A stretch of 64,000 bases of DNA from an uncultured Planctomycetota bacterium (GTDB lineage Bacteria > Planctomycetota > Phycisphaerae > UBA1845 > UTPLA1), in contig CAADGE010000023.1 of NCBI GenBank assembly GCA_900696465.1, positions 124,001 through 188,000 of the forward strand, written 5' to 3'. Within the stretch, counting starts at the first letter, position 1. Every line of letters starts with the position of its first letter. A model generated the notes under the pieces. It did no database searches. It was given only the letters and a program-made list of their open reading frames with translations, and was not told the origin of the DNA. Below are positions 9,071 through 17,192 of this stretch, piece after piece. A program made the translations under genes and the position numbers.

Positions 9071-10057
9071 TTAATGCTCACGCGCGCTCTTCGGAAACTT
9101 CCGGCGCATCGCCATGTCCACGATGTACTGACAAAGGTACGGAAACGACAGACCATCCCGTGCGGCGGCCTTGGGCAACAGCGAGTGGTTGGTAAAGCCG
9201 GGTATCACGTTGACCTCCAGCAGGTACGGCTGCATGCGGCTCGTATCAACTCGCCAGTCGGCACGGGAAAAATCCCGGCAGCCCATACCCATGTGGGCCT
9301 CCACGCTCATCCGCATCATGTGGTCGAGCAGGTCCTCCGGCAGGTCGATGTCGAAGACATACTCCGTATCATCATCGACGTACTTGGCCTGGTAGTCGTA
9401 GAAGTCCCGACGGGTGCGAATTTCGATCGGCGAAAGGGCCTGCTCGCCGAGAACGCCAATCGTTATTTCCCTGCCGGGGATGTATTCCTCAATCATCGCA
9501 TCGCCGTAACCGGCCAGGACGGAATCGACCGCCGGTCGGAACTGACCGAAGTCGCGCACGAGGTGACAGTTGAGACTGCTGCCCTCTTTGACCGGTTTGA
9601 CGAAGACCGGCAAGCTCCAGCAGGCCATGGCCTCGCGAACCGTCTGCGGCGTGGCCACCGTGTAGCGCGGCGTCGGCAGACTGATCGCCTCAAACTTCTT
9701 CTTGCAGAGATACTTGTTCATCGCCAGACTGCAGGCGTCCGATGGTGAACCACAGTAGGGAATCTGGCGTCGTTCCAGGATTTCCTGCACCTGTCCATCT
9801 TCACCGAAGCGGCCGTGCAGGGCGATAAAGACACAATCAACGTTGCGCGCCAACGCACCAAGATTGTCCGGGCCGATGTCTTCCAGATACACACTGTGAC
9901 CAAGCGATTCGAGCGCGGTAGCCACCGTCTTGCCGCTGCGCAGACTGACCTCGCGTTCGCCGCTCGGCCCGCCGGCCAGCACCGTAATGGCCAGCTTTTG
10001 AAAGACGGTCGTTCGCGTGATCTTGCTCGCGTCAAACCGGGTTGTGGTGAGTGTCAC
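9071..10057 (-). CDS. ddl: D-alanine--D-alanine ligase
   Basis: ATP-grasp enzyme making D-Ala-D-Ala for the peptidoglycan stem peptide in the cytosol. The 328-residue frame begins at GTG 10057, chosen for AAGGAG eight bases upstream over an ATG at 10108 that overlaps the murB end region. Signature segments are GGPSGEREVSLRSG, ALHGRFGEDGQVQEILE, FVKPVKEGSSLN, YDYQAKYVDDDTEY and LEVNVIPGFTNHSLLPKAA; the last contains the Mg-binding Glu/Asn and the PG-x-T loop. The neighbours murB and ftsQ fit. It is distinct from the second, more divergent ATP-grasp protein at 59741-60766. Confidence 0.93.
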   Translation of the reverse strand: MTLTTTRFDASKITRTTVFQKLAITVLAGGPSGEREVSLRSGKTVATALESLGHSVYLEDIGPDNLGALARNVDCVFIALHGRFGEDGQVQEILERRQIPYCGSPSDACSLAMNKYLCKKKFEAISLPTPRYTVATPQTVREAMACWSLPVFVKPVKEGSSLNCHLVRDFGQFRPAVDSVLAGYGDAMIEEYIPGREITIGVLGEQALSPIEIRTRRDFYDYQAKYVDDDTEYVFDIDLPEDLLDHMMRMSVEAHMGMGCRDFSRADWRVDTSRMQPYLLEVNVIPGFTNHSLLPKAAARDGLSFPYLCQYIVDMAMRRKFPKSAREH

Positions 10058-10112
10058 GATCGGACTCCTTTCCGGACAGCCCTCGCTCGGGCCGCGGTCT
10101 CGCCGCAATTCC

Positions 10113-11087
10113 TCACACCTTCGCGGCCGGTGTGCACCGAACCGAATGTTTCCGGCGGCTCAATGCGTCGGCGGGCCCGCCGGTCACTTTCTCCAGCTCG
10201 TCGGACCAGATCTTAACCTCCGGTTCCAGCCGAATGCCGCAATGTTCCTCCACCCGCTGCGTAATCAGTTGAATCAGGTCGATCACGTCCCGCGCCTTAC
10301 CACCGGGATCCGCGAGGACAAAGTTCGCATGGCGATCCGAAACATAAGCACTGCCAAGGCGCTGCCCCTTCAACCCGGCGGCGTCGATGATCTGACCGGC
10401 AGAGCGTCCATCCGGATTTCGGAAAATGCAGCCGACGCTCTGGGCGCCGAGCGGGGGCTGCGTGTTCTGTTTGTACATCCAGATTTCCCGAAAGAGTCGA
10501 TCCAGCTCAGCCGGGTCGATCGGCGTCAACTTGAAGGTCGCACCGACGACGCAGTCCCCATTCAAGGCACATTGACGATACTCAAATTCCAGATCATCCC
10601 GGTCGCGCGTGTAGGCCTGACCATCCGGGCCGATCACATCAACCTGCTCCACGGCCGTTGCGATCTCGCCGTACTTTCCGCCGCAGTTCATGCTGATTCC
10701 GCCGCCGACCGTCCCGGGAATGCCGGCCAGATGCTCAAGACCCGAAAGCCCCTCCCGCACAAGCCGCCGCACCAGCTTGGTCATATCCACACCGGCGCCG
10801 GCGAACACGCGCCTGCCGTCGATCTTCACATCGATAAAGGCCGGCCCATCGAGTCGGATGACCGCGCCGGCAATTCCCTCGTCGGCGACGATCACGTTGG
10901 CCCCCAGGCCGAGAAATCGGATGGGCATTCCCGAGTCGCGGCAGCATCGAATGATCGATGCCAGCTCCTCCGTGCTGCGCGGAGACATCAGGTACTCCGC
11001 CGGGCCTCCCAGCTTGAACCACGTCAGCGGTCCGAGCGGAGCGCGGCGGCGACAAACGGACTCAGGCAAGTCGTCGAACCAGCTCAT
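10113..11087 (-). CDS. murB: UDP-N-acetylmuramate dehydrogenase
   Basis: FAD-dependent reductase converting UDP-GlcNAc-enolpyruvate to UDP-MurNAc with NADPH. It is 324 residues long. FAD-binding motifs are present: RFLGLGANVIVADEGIAG, LEHLAGIPGTVGGGISMNCG and FEYRQCALNGDCVV. In the catalytic loop the usual general-acid serine position reads SVGCIFRNPDG, so the residue there is cysteine. The C-terminal helix region has the expected conserved glutamate (EEHCGIRLEPEVKIW). The start ATG overlaps the 3' end of murC by 26 bases. The length and motif set match MurB enzymes that have the shorter loop. Confidence 0.92.
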   Translation of the reverse strand: MSWFDDLPESVCRRRAPLGPLTWFKLGGPAEYLMSPRSTEELASIIRCCRDSGMPIRFLGLGANVIVADEGIAGAVIRLDGPAFIDVKIDGRRVFAGAGVDMTKLVRRLVREGLSGLEHLAGIPGTVGGGISMNCGGKYGEIATAVEQVDVIGPDGQAYTRDRDDLEFEYRQCALNGDCVVGATFKLTPIDPAELDRLFREIWMYKQNTQPPLGAQSVGCIFRNPDGRSAGQIIDAAGLKGQRLGSAYVSDRHANFVLADPGGKARDVIDLIQLITQRVEEHCGIRLEPEVKIWSDELEKVTGGPADALSRRKHSVRCTPAAKV

Positions 11088-12537
11088 CCGAAATCTTCCA
11101 TACGTCGCCGGCGCCCATCGTCAGCACCACGTCGCCGGCCCGGGCATGGGTCATTACGTGGTCAACGATCTCTTCGTGGCTCGGCAGGTAAAGCGCATCG
11201 CAGCCGTTGGCGCGAACCCGGTCCACCAGGTGGCTGCTGGAAATCCGTGCCTGGTCGGCCTCGCTATCGCGCACGAAGTAGATGTCGGGCACGAGCAGGT
11301 GATCGGCCTGACCGAAGCTGCGGGCAAAGTCCTCGAGCAGGAAACGCGTCCGCGAGTGCTGATGCGGCTGGAAGATCACCCACAGCCGCCGCCCGGGATG
11401 GTGTTCGCGGATGGTGCGGAGCGTGACACGGACCTCGGTCGGATGGTGGCCGTAGTCGTCCAGCAGGAGGATGCCGCCGACTTCGCCACGGAGCGTAAGG
11501 CGGCGATCAGCGCCGGAAAAACGACTGAGTGCCGCCTCTATGGCATCCGTTGAAACCCCGGCATGATCGGCCAGGGCCGTGGCCACGAGTGCATTGCCCA
11601 CCTGGTGCCGGCCCGGTAGCTGATCCAGACAGGCCCGCAGCAGCCGCACACCGTGCTTCAGCACGTCAAAATGATAACAGCCGCGTCGCGCCTCCAGGCC
11701 GACGGCCTGCCATGTGGCCGCGGATTCAACGCCGAAAGTTTCAACCGGCGCGGCGACCCCGCGTACCGCGCGGGCCACGTTCGGATCGTCGGCGTTGGCG
11801 ATGATCGCGCCGTCTTTCGGCACCTGCCGTGCCAGCGCCCCGAACGCGTCAACGATGTCATCCATACCTGAAAAGTAGTCGAGATGATCTTCCTCGATAT
11901 TGAGGATGGCGGCGTAGGTCGGTGAGAGATTCAGGAACGAACGGTCGTACTCACAGGCCTCGACGACAAAATGCGGGCCGTCGCCGACGCCGCTGGAACC
12001 TTCGAGCTGGACGACTTCGGCGCCGACCACGAAAGTCGGATCCAGCCGGGCCTGTCGAAGAATGTAGGCCGTCAGGGCGGTCGTCGTGCTCTTGCCGTGC
12101 GTGCCGCTGATAGCGATGCCGGTGCGAAGCCGCATGACCTCACCGAGCATCTGGGCATACGAAAAGACCGGCAGCCCCCGCCGCTTCGCCTCGCCGTATT
12201 CCGGATTATCCGGTTTGATGGCCGCGGAGGCGACCACGAAATTGCAATCCGTGGGGATGTTGATCGGCGCCTGGCCGATGCGAATGGTCGCACCGAGATC
12301 TTCCAGCCGCCCCTGCGCCTTGAAAGACGCGCGATCCGAACCACTGACGATTGCACCGCATCGAAGCAGAACGCCGGCCAGACCGCACATGCCGGACCCT
12401 CCGATGCCGATCAGGTGAACGCGCTTGGCAGCGTAGGGGCTGGTCCAATGCTGACCAGCAGCGCTGTGCACGCGTCGCGTGGCAAGGAGGGAATCCGATT
12501 CGAAGGCGATCCGCGATGATCCGATCAAACTCGACAT
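11062..12537 (-). CDS. murC: UDP-N-acetylmuramate--L-alanine ligase
   Basis: Adds L-Ala to UDP-MurNAc, the first Mur ligase step. It has 491 residues from ATG 12537, with the strong CGGAGGTG eleven bases upstream; an upstream ATG at 12678 lacks a ribosome site. Motifs in order: nucleotide-sugar loop VHLIGIGGSGMCGLAG (residues about 38-53), ATP P-loop ISGTHGKSTTTALTAY, EACEYDRSFLNLSP, INADDPNVARAV-type linker (IIANADDPN), LLLDDYGHHPTEV and FQPHQHSRT, all in the right order. It heads the murC-murB-ddl-ftsQ run. Confidence 0.95.
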   Translation of the reverse strand: MSSLIGSSRIAFESDSLLATRRVHSAAGQHWTSPYAAKRVHLIGIGGSGMCGLAGVLLRCGAIVSGSDRASFKAQGRLEDLGATIRIGQAPINIPTDCNFVVASAAIKPDNPEYGEAKRRGLPVFSYAQMLGEVMRLRTGIAISGTHGKSTTTALTAYILRQARLDPTFVVGAEVVQLEGSSGVGDGPHFVVEACEYDRSFLNLSPTYAAILNIEEDHLDYFSGMDDIVDAFGALARQVPKDGAIIANADDPNVARAVRGVAAPVETFGVESAATWQAVGLEARRGCYHFDVLKHGVRLLRACLDQLPGRHQVGNALVATALADHAGVSTDAIEAALSRFSGADRRLTLRGEVGGILLLDDYGHHPTEVRVTLRTIREHHPGRRLWVIFQPHQHSRTRFLLEDFARSFGQADHLLVPDIYFVRDSEADQARISSSHLVDRVRANGCDALYLPSHEEIVDHVMTHARAGDVVLTMGAGDVWKISDELVRRLA

Positions 12538-12934
12538 GCAGGACTCACCTCCGTGTGAGACCGTACCGGTCCGCAATCGGCGATCCAAGGTGGTTCTTAG
12601 CCCGTCCGGACTACCAGCGATCCGGCAAAATTTGCGCCCCCGGCGGCAGTCAGCGGCGCACAGCTCCATGGGCCGCATCGTACCCAGATACGGTACCCCA
12701 TCGCAAGCAGTTCAAGGGTGATTTCACCCCCTTTTCGAGGCCCAGGCGAGCAAGTCCTGACTTCCTCGCGCCACCGTACAGGTATTCCGGACGGACAGGG
12801 CAGCGGCAGGAACGGCATTTCAATCCAATGATATCGGGTGAAAATCAGGCATTCCTTGAAGGTGCGACAAGGCGATCATCGGCCGCGCAGGAGCGCCGAA
12901 ATGGAGCATACGAAGCATGTTCGTGTGTCGAGAA
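12538..12934. other. Intergenic region upstream of murC
   Basis: About 400 bases between the STAS gene and murC, both on the minus strand. It should hold the promoter for the mur cluster, but no convincing promoter hexamers or conserved structure could be picked out by eye. No small coding frame with a ribosome site was seen. Confidence 0.35.
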
Positions 12935-13270
12935 TCAACCTTCAAGCTGAACGCTGGCCAGACCGCTGGGCACGTCGTCGCAGAACTCGAAGATCTTGTC
13001 GAGGCCGGTCACGAGGAAGACGCCCCAAGCCGAAGTGCTGATGCCGCAGAGCTTGAGTCGGGCGCCGGAGGTGGTCATCAGCTTGCGAAGCTTGAGCAGC
13101 TTGGCGATGTTCGAGGAGTTGAGATAGTTGACGCCTGAGAAATCAAGCACCACGTGAGTGCCCGGCCGACGCTCGGCCGTTTCCTGAAGCGTGTTCAGGT
13201 CATCGGAGAAAAGGGGATCATCCTGCAACTCCCCGAGAAGGATGTTCTCTGACCAGTCCTTGATCGACAT
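12935..13270 (-). CDS. STAS-domain protein (anti-sigma factor antagonist-like)
   Basis: A 111-residue single-domain STAS protein from ATG 13270. The characteristic segment VVLDFSGVNYLNSSNIAKLL corresponds to the strand, loop and helix around the regulatory serine of SpoIIAA-type antagonists; two serines (NSS) are candidates for phosphorylation. The C-terminal half (ARLKLCGISTSAWGVFLVTGLDKIF) matches the rest of the fold. Such proteins bind anti-sigma kinases in partner-switching systems. No partner kinase is adjacent, so the target is unknown. Confidence 0.8.
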   Translation of the reverse strand: MSIKDWSENILLGELQDDPLFSDDLNTLQETAERRPGTHVVLDFSGVNYLNSSNIAKLLKLRKLMTTSGARLKLCGISTSAWGVFLVTGLDKIFEFCDDVPSGLASVQLEG

Positions 13271-13408
13271 GATGCACCAAGACCGCCGGGCGGTATTAAC
13301 TGGGAAGGTCACACCGGGCCACGGCTCACCGACGGTAAGCCCCTGCTGATGTCGGTCCTGCATCCTGCCTCGCGAGGCACACGCACCGTCCGACCAGCGT
13401 CCGACACC

Positions 13409-13861
13409 CTACCGACCGGGCGGAACGTTGTCAATCAAATCCGTCTTTGGCACATCATCAAAGCGCAGAAAGGGCGAAATCCGCTGTACCGTGCGCGGGC
13501 CGATTCCTTTGACCTGGGTCAGGTCGACTGGTCGTGTGAAGACGCGACCCGAGTCTTTGAGCTGGTCGCTCCTCCTTGCGGACTGCCGCCGTGCGAGATG
13601 TTCTTCCCGGTGCTCCACCAGGTGCCGCGCTGTCGATTCTCCGAAACCCGGCAACTGGGCAATCTCGTACCATTGCGCTGAGTTGGGATCGATCCGTGTC
13701 TGCACCCATTCTCGATCGGTGGATGGCAACGCTGCCGGAACCTGCGACAACGAATACGACCAGGTCAGCACAAAGAACGCCACGACGAGCCCGAAAGTGG
13801 TGCAGGCCTGCCGCAGGACATGCGGGTCGGGTTCGCGAGTTGTTGCGTACAGTCCCATCAT
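13409..13861 (-). CDS. Membrane-anchored helix-hairpin-helix protein (ComEA-like)
   Basis: A 150-residue protein with one N-terminal membrane helix (FGLVVAFFVLTWSYSL). Two half motifs follow: DPNSAQWYEIAQLPGFGESTARHLVEHRE and PVDLTQVKGIGPRTVQRI. Together they form the helix-hairpin-helix pair seen in ComEA, which binds DNA without sequence preference outside the membrane. A role in DNA uptake is possible but no other competence gene is nearby. ATG 13858 directly follows the first ATG. Confidence 0.7.
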   Translation of the reverse strand: MMGLYATTREPDPHVLRQACTTFGLVVAFFVLTWSYSLSQVPAALPSTDREWVQTRIDPNSAQWYEIAQLPGFGESTARHLVEHREEHLARRQSARRSDQLKDSGRVFTRPVDLTQVKGIGPRTVQRISPFLRFDDVPKTDLIDNVPPGR

Positions 13862-14128
13862 GAATCGTCGCGTCTGATATTACTTGATCGGGCGACGGTC
13901 GCACCAGCATGGTTTTAATCCCGCATGCGATTTCTGCGCTGCACAGAGCGAAAATGAACCGCACAGATGTTGCTAACCATTTGTCAGACAAAGGGTCTAA
14001 ACTCACCGATGGATCGAGTACTGCGCCTGATGAAGCGAGCGACGATCCTTGCTTCGCATGGCGTCAAAATCTATCATCGAGACAGCATCCGGATGACGGG
14101 GGAATCGAGTTCGCGAAAGTCCTGAAAG

Positions 14129-15652
14129 ATGTCCATCGTGCAGTCCATGACCGGCAGTCTCCTCTTTGGCCACAATGCGTCGGCGGTTCGGGAACACTCC
14201 CCGGTTGCCAGCCATGATGAACCCACGCACTCGCGCGAACCTCTTCAGCTCGGACGGCTCGGTCCGGAACGAACACATGAAGTGTTCTGCAAGGTGCTGA
14301 TTGCGATCGGCCTGGCTGTTCTGATCGGCTGGCTGGCGATGCAGCGCGGTACCGTGGATCGCTGGTTTCGATGGCCCGAGACCCATTGGGGTAATCTGTT
14401 CTGGATTCAGTCGCTCCTCTTCGGCGGGATGATGTACGCGGCGCTGGGCTGGCGCCTGGCCCTCTGGCGGCGCTACCGGCCGATGGCCGGCGTATCCGAC
14501 GCACACCTCCCCTCGCTGACGGTCATCATTCCCTGTTTCAACGAAGGCCCGCTGGTGGGCGACGCGATTCGTGCGGCGGCGGCCAGTCGATATCCTGCGG
14601 ACCGACTGGAAATCATTGTCATCGACGACGGCAGCACGGACGACTCGTGGCGGCACATTCTTTCCGCGTCGCGGGAGGTTCGCGATCGCGTGAACATCCT
14701 GACGCTGCGCCATCCGAAGAACCTCGGCAAGCGCCGCGCGCTGTACCTCGGCTTCCAGCGCGGCAGCGGCGAGATCGTCGTCACCCTCGATTCCGACAGC
14801 ATCCTCCAGCCCGACGCGCTGCGAAATGGCGTGGCCCCGCTGGTGCGCGACCGCCGCATCGGCTGTGTCGCCGGCTGCGTTGAAGTGCTCAACCCCGACG
14901 AAAGCGTCTTCTCGCGGTTCCTCAAGTGCAGCTTCAGCTTGTCTTTCAAATTTGTACGCGCCTATCAGAACGAGTTCCGCGGCGTCTTCTGCACCCCTGG
15001 AGCATTGAGCTTCTATCGTGCTGTGGAAGTTCGCCACGTGGCGGATGCGTGGCTGAATCAGCGCTTCCTCGGCTGCGCCTGCACGACGGGCGAGGACCGC
15101 GCCCTGACGAATCTGTTTCTCGAGCGCGGCTGGCTGACGGCCTATCAGCAGAATGCGGTGGTCCGCAGCCGGATGCCCACGACCTACGCGGGGCTGTGCG
15201 GCATGTTTCTCCGTTGGGCGCGGAGCAACGTCCGTGAGACGGTCGTGCTGTTCCGGTTCATGTTCACAAGGTTTCGAAGGGAATATCTGCAATCTTTTCG
15301 ATTCAACATGCTTCTGGCGACGATGGCCCTCGTGCTGCCGCCGTTGTTGATCGTCAACAGCTTCATGATGCTCCTGACGCGCGACGACTACCTGACGCAC
15401 CAGATCGGGATCGTGCTGACCTATTCGCTGCTCTTCGCGTTGATCTACTACGTCAACGAGCGCGACAGCGACTGGCTCTGGCTGATTGTCTATGAGTTCT
15501 TCTGGGTGACGTGCCTGTGGTGGATCCTGCCGTACGCATTTCTGACGCTTCGCAATACCGGCTGGCTCACCCGCCGCGCCGACGTCGGAGTTGGGAATCC
15601 AAGCCGGGAACGTTCGAATCCTGAGTCCTGGGTCCCGGGGCTCGGGACCTGA
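14129..15652 (+). CDS. Processive family 2 glycosyltransferase, NodC/hyaluronan-synthase-like
   Basis: A 507-residue membrane glycosyltransferase. Two membrane segments lie at about residues 54-72 and 88-112. The GT2 domain then shows TVIIPCFNEG, IVIDDGSTDDS (DDG at 166-168), the DSD metal site at 221-223, the GED catalytic motif at 321-323 and FLRWARSNVRE at 360-370, which is the (Q/R)xxRW product-binding motif in the form seen in NodC and hyaluronan synthases. At least three membrane helices follow (to about 490). This layout is that of synthases which build and export a polysaccharide or chito-oligosaccharide. The product cannot be deduced. There is no adjacent export gene. Confidence 0.8.
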   Translation: MSIVQSMTGSLLFGHNASAVREHSPVASHDEPTHSREPLQLGRLGPERTHEVFCKVLIAIGLAVLIGWLAMQRGTVDRWFRWPETHWGNLFWIQSLLFGGMMYAALGWRLALWRRYRPMAGVSDAHLPSLTVIIPCFNEGPLVGDAIRAAAASRYPADRLEIIVIDDGSTDDSWRHILSASREVRDRVNILTLRHPKNLGKRRALYLGFQRGSGEIVVTLDSDSILQPDALRNGVAPLVRDRRIGCVAGCVEVLNPDESVFSRFLKCSFSLSFKFVRAYQNEFRGVFCTPGALSFYRAVEVRHVADAWLNQRFLGCACTTGEDRALTNLFLERGWLTAYQQNAVVRSRMPTTYAGLCGMFLRWARSNVRETVVLFRFMFTRFRREYLQSFRFNMLLATMALVLPPLLIVNSFMMLLTRDDYLTHQIGIVLTYSLLFALIYYVNERDSDWLWLIVYEFFWVTCLWWILPYAFLTLRNTGWLTRRADVGVGNPSRERSNPESWVPGLGT

Positions 15653-15739
15653 GGCGCGAGCGACGGGTATCGGTCGATCACGGCGCTCACTCGTCGTCGG
15701 CAGTGGGCCGGGCGCTGGCGCTTCCGGCTCGGATGGTGC

Positions 15740-16537
15740 TTAGTTTGCAGCCGGGAGGGTGAGGGTGAAGGTCGTGCCTTCGCCGACTTTGCTGTCGACG
15801 CGGATCGTTCCATCCTGTTCAGTCATGAGTTGCCGGCTGATGTGAAGCCCCAGGCCGATGCCGCCGCGCTCGGAGCGGCTTTCGTACTTCTTGGTGCTGA
15901 AGAAGGGTTCGAAGATTTTCTCGAGATGCTCCGAGCAGATACCGCAGCCCGTATCGCGCACCTGGATCTCGATCCGGCCTTCGTGCACCGGCCGGGCTGA
16001 GATGCTGAGCCGCCCCGGCCTGCCGAGCATCGCCTGCCGGGCATTGAGCACCAAGTTGAACAGCACCTGCTGAAGGGCAACCGGGCTGAAGCGTGCCTTC
16101 AGGTGATCGTCGACGTCGATCGACAGCGTGATATCGTCCTTCGAGAGATCGCGCACCAGGCAATCGATGGCATCCTTGACGACCGGCGCGATCGGCGCGA
16201 CCGTCGGTCCGGCGCTGTCGTCTGCGGCCATGCCCAGAATCTTTTCGCAGAGGGTGGCCAGTCGCAGTCCGCTGCCTGCGGCGCGCTCGAGGGCCGTTTT
16301 CATCTGCTGCGGTTCACATTTCTGCAGGGCGTACTGGGCGTGCGTCACGAGCGGCGTGAGCAGGTTGTTGAACTCATGTGCCAGGACCGCCGAGACCGTG
16401 CCCAGTGTCGCGAGCCGCTGCAGCCGCTGGACCTGCTCGGTCAGCGCCGCGAGACGATGCTCCAGTTGATCCAGGTGGAACTGCACCTCGTTCTGGGTGT
16501 CGGAGAGATCGATGTTCATCGACGGATCATTCGGCAT
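15740..16537 (-). CDS. Soluble sensor histidine kinase
   Basis: A protein of about 265 residues; the start could be 16561, 16537 or 16519. The N-terminus is a short coiled coil (QFHLDQLEHRLAALTEQVQRL). The phosphoacceptor box is VLAHEFNNLLTPL, a His followed by EFNN, typical of NtrB-like kinases. The ATPase domain has NLVLNARQAML (N box), VRDTGCGI (G1) and GGIGLGLHIS (G2). There is no membrane segment and no recognisable sensor domain, so it may sense through a partner. No response regulator is next to it; an orphan NtrC-type regulator lies 29 kb away. Confidence 0.85.
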   Translation of the reverse strand: MPNDPSMNIDLSDTQNEVQFHLDQLEHRLAALTEQVQRLQRLATLGTVSAVLAHEFNNLLTPLVTHAQYALQKCEPQQMKTALERAAGSGLRLATLCEKILGMAADDSAGPTVAPIAPVVKDAIDCLVRDLSKDDITLSIDVDDHLKARFSPVALQQVLFNLVLNARQAMLGRPGRLSISARPVHEGRIEIQVRDTGCGICSEHLEKIFEPFFSTKKYESRSERGGIGLGLHISRQLMTEQDGTIRVDSKVGEGTTFTLTLPAAN

Positions 16538-16695
16538 TCGGAGGAGCCCCGCGTCCGGCACGACCCCGGGCCGGAAAACGGCCGGGCCGGTCTGCCTACG
16601 AGCGTGTTATCGGCAGACAGAGCGAAGCCCTTGACTGCAAAGCCCGGCGGAAAGCGGCCTTCCCTGATCCCGATCTTACCGGGAAAATCCTGCGC

Positions 16696-16965
16696 ATGGA
16701 CATACAGGCGGCTCTTGATGAGTTGATCCATCTTGCTGAGCAGATCGGTGTCGACATCCGGCGCGAGGCCCTGGGCGGCGAAGGCGGCGGCCTGTGCGTG
16801 CTTCGCGGTCGGCGCGTGCTGTTTATCGATACCTATGCCGACCTTCAGACCCGATACGACAAGACGCTCGCGGCACTGGCCGGACTGCCGGAGATCGAGG
16901 CGCACTACATTCGTCCCGACCTGCGCGATGCACTGGAGCGCGCACGTCGGGAAGCCGGTGATTAG
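16696..16965 (+). CDS. Small conserved-type hypothetical protein
   Basis: An 89-residue frame from ATG 16696. Composition and codon use look genuine: MDIQAALDELIHLAEQIGVD is an amphipathic helix. GGEGGGLCVLRGRRVLFID and YADLQTRYDKTLAALAGLP follow, then an Arg/Glu-rich end. The central segment resembles a short beta hairpin and helix. No named family was recognised. It sits between the kinase gene (divergent) and the GlmM-like gene (230 bases downstream, same strand). Confidence 0.55.
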   Translation: MDIQAALDELIHLAEQIGVDIRREALGGEGGGLCVLRGRRVLFIDTYADLQTRYDKTLAALAGLPEIEAHYIRPDLRDALERARREAGD

Positions 16966-17192
16966 AAACACTCTCGGAATTGCCGTGGCAACACTTCCAC
17001 GCTGACTATGCATGGGGCGGGACGCCTGTACCGCCCGTACCATCCAAACCTGTCGCATAAAGAACAATCCTTCGAGCTGCTCGCGGCGGTGTCCTGCTGT
17101 GCGAGAAGAGGATTCGATGTACAATCTTAGCTTTTGAGTGGCAGGACCTGTGAGCTTCCGCCCGAGCGCGGACGGCCATCGAGGAAAAAGCA

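Noticed and set aside
14003-15400. A 465-codon minus-strand frame opposite the GT2 synthase
   Set aside because: Antisense to DDG/DSD/GED motifs; no independent support.
15606-15622. T-loop-like GTTCGAATCC suggesting a tRNA
   Set aside because: No acceptor or anticodon stem can be built around it, and it lies in the 3' end of the GT2 coding frame.
15631-15649. Perfect hairpin GGTCCCG-GGGCT-CGGGACC at the end of the GT2 gene
   Set aside because: No T-run follows and it is still within the coding frame, so a terminator call is not supported.
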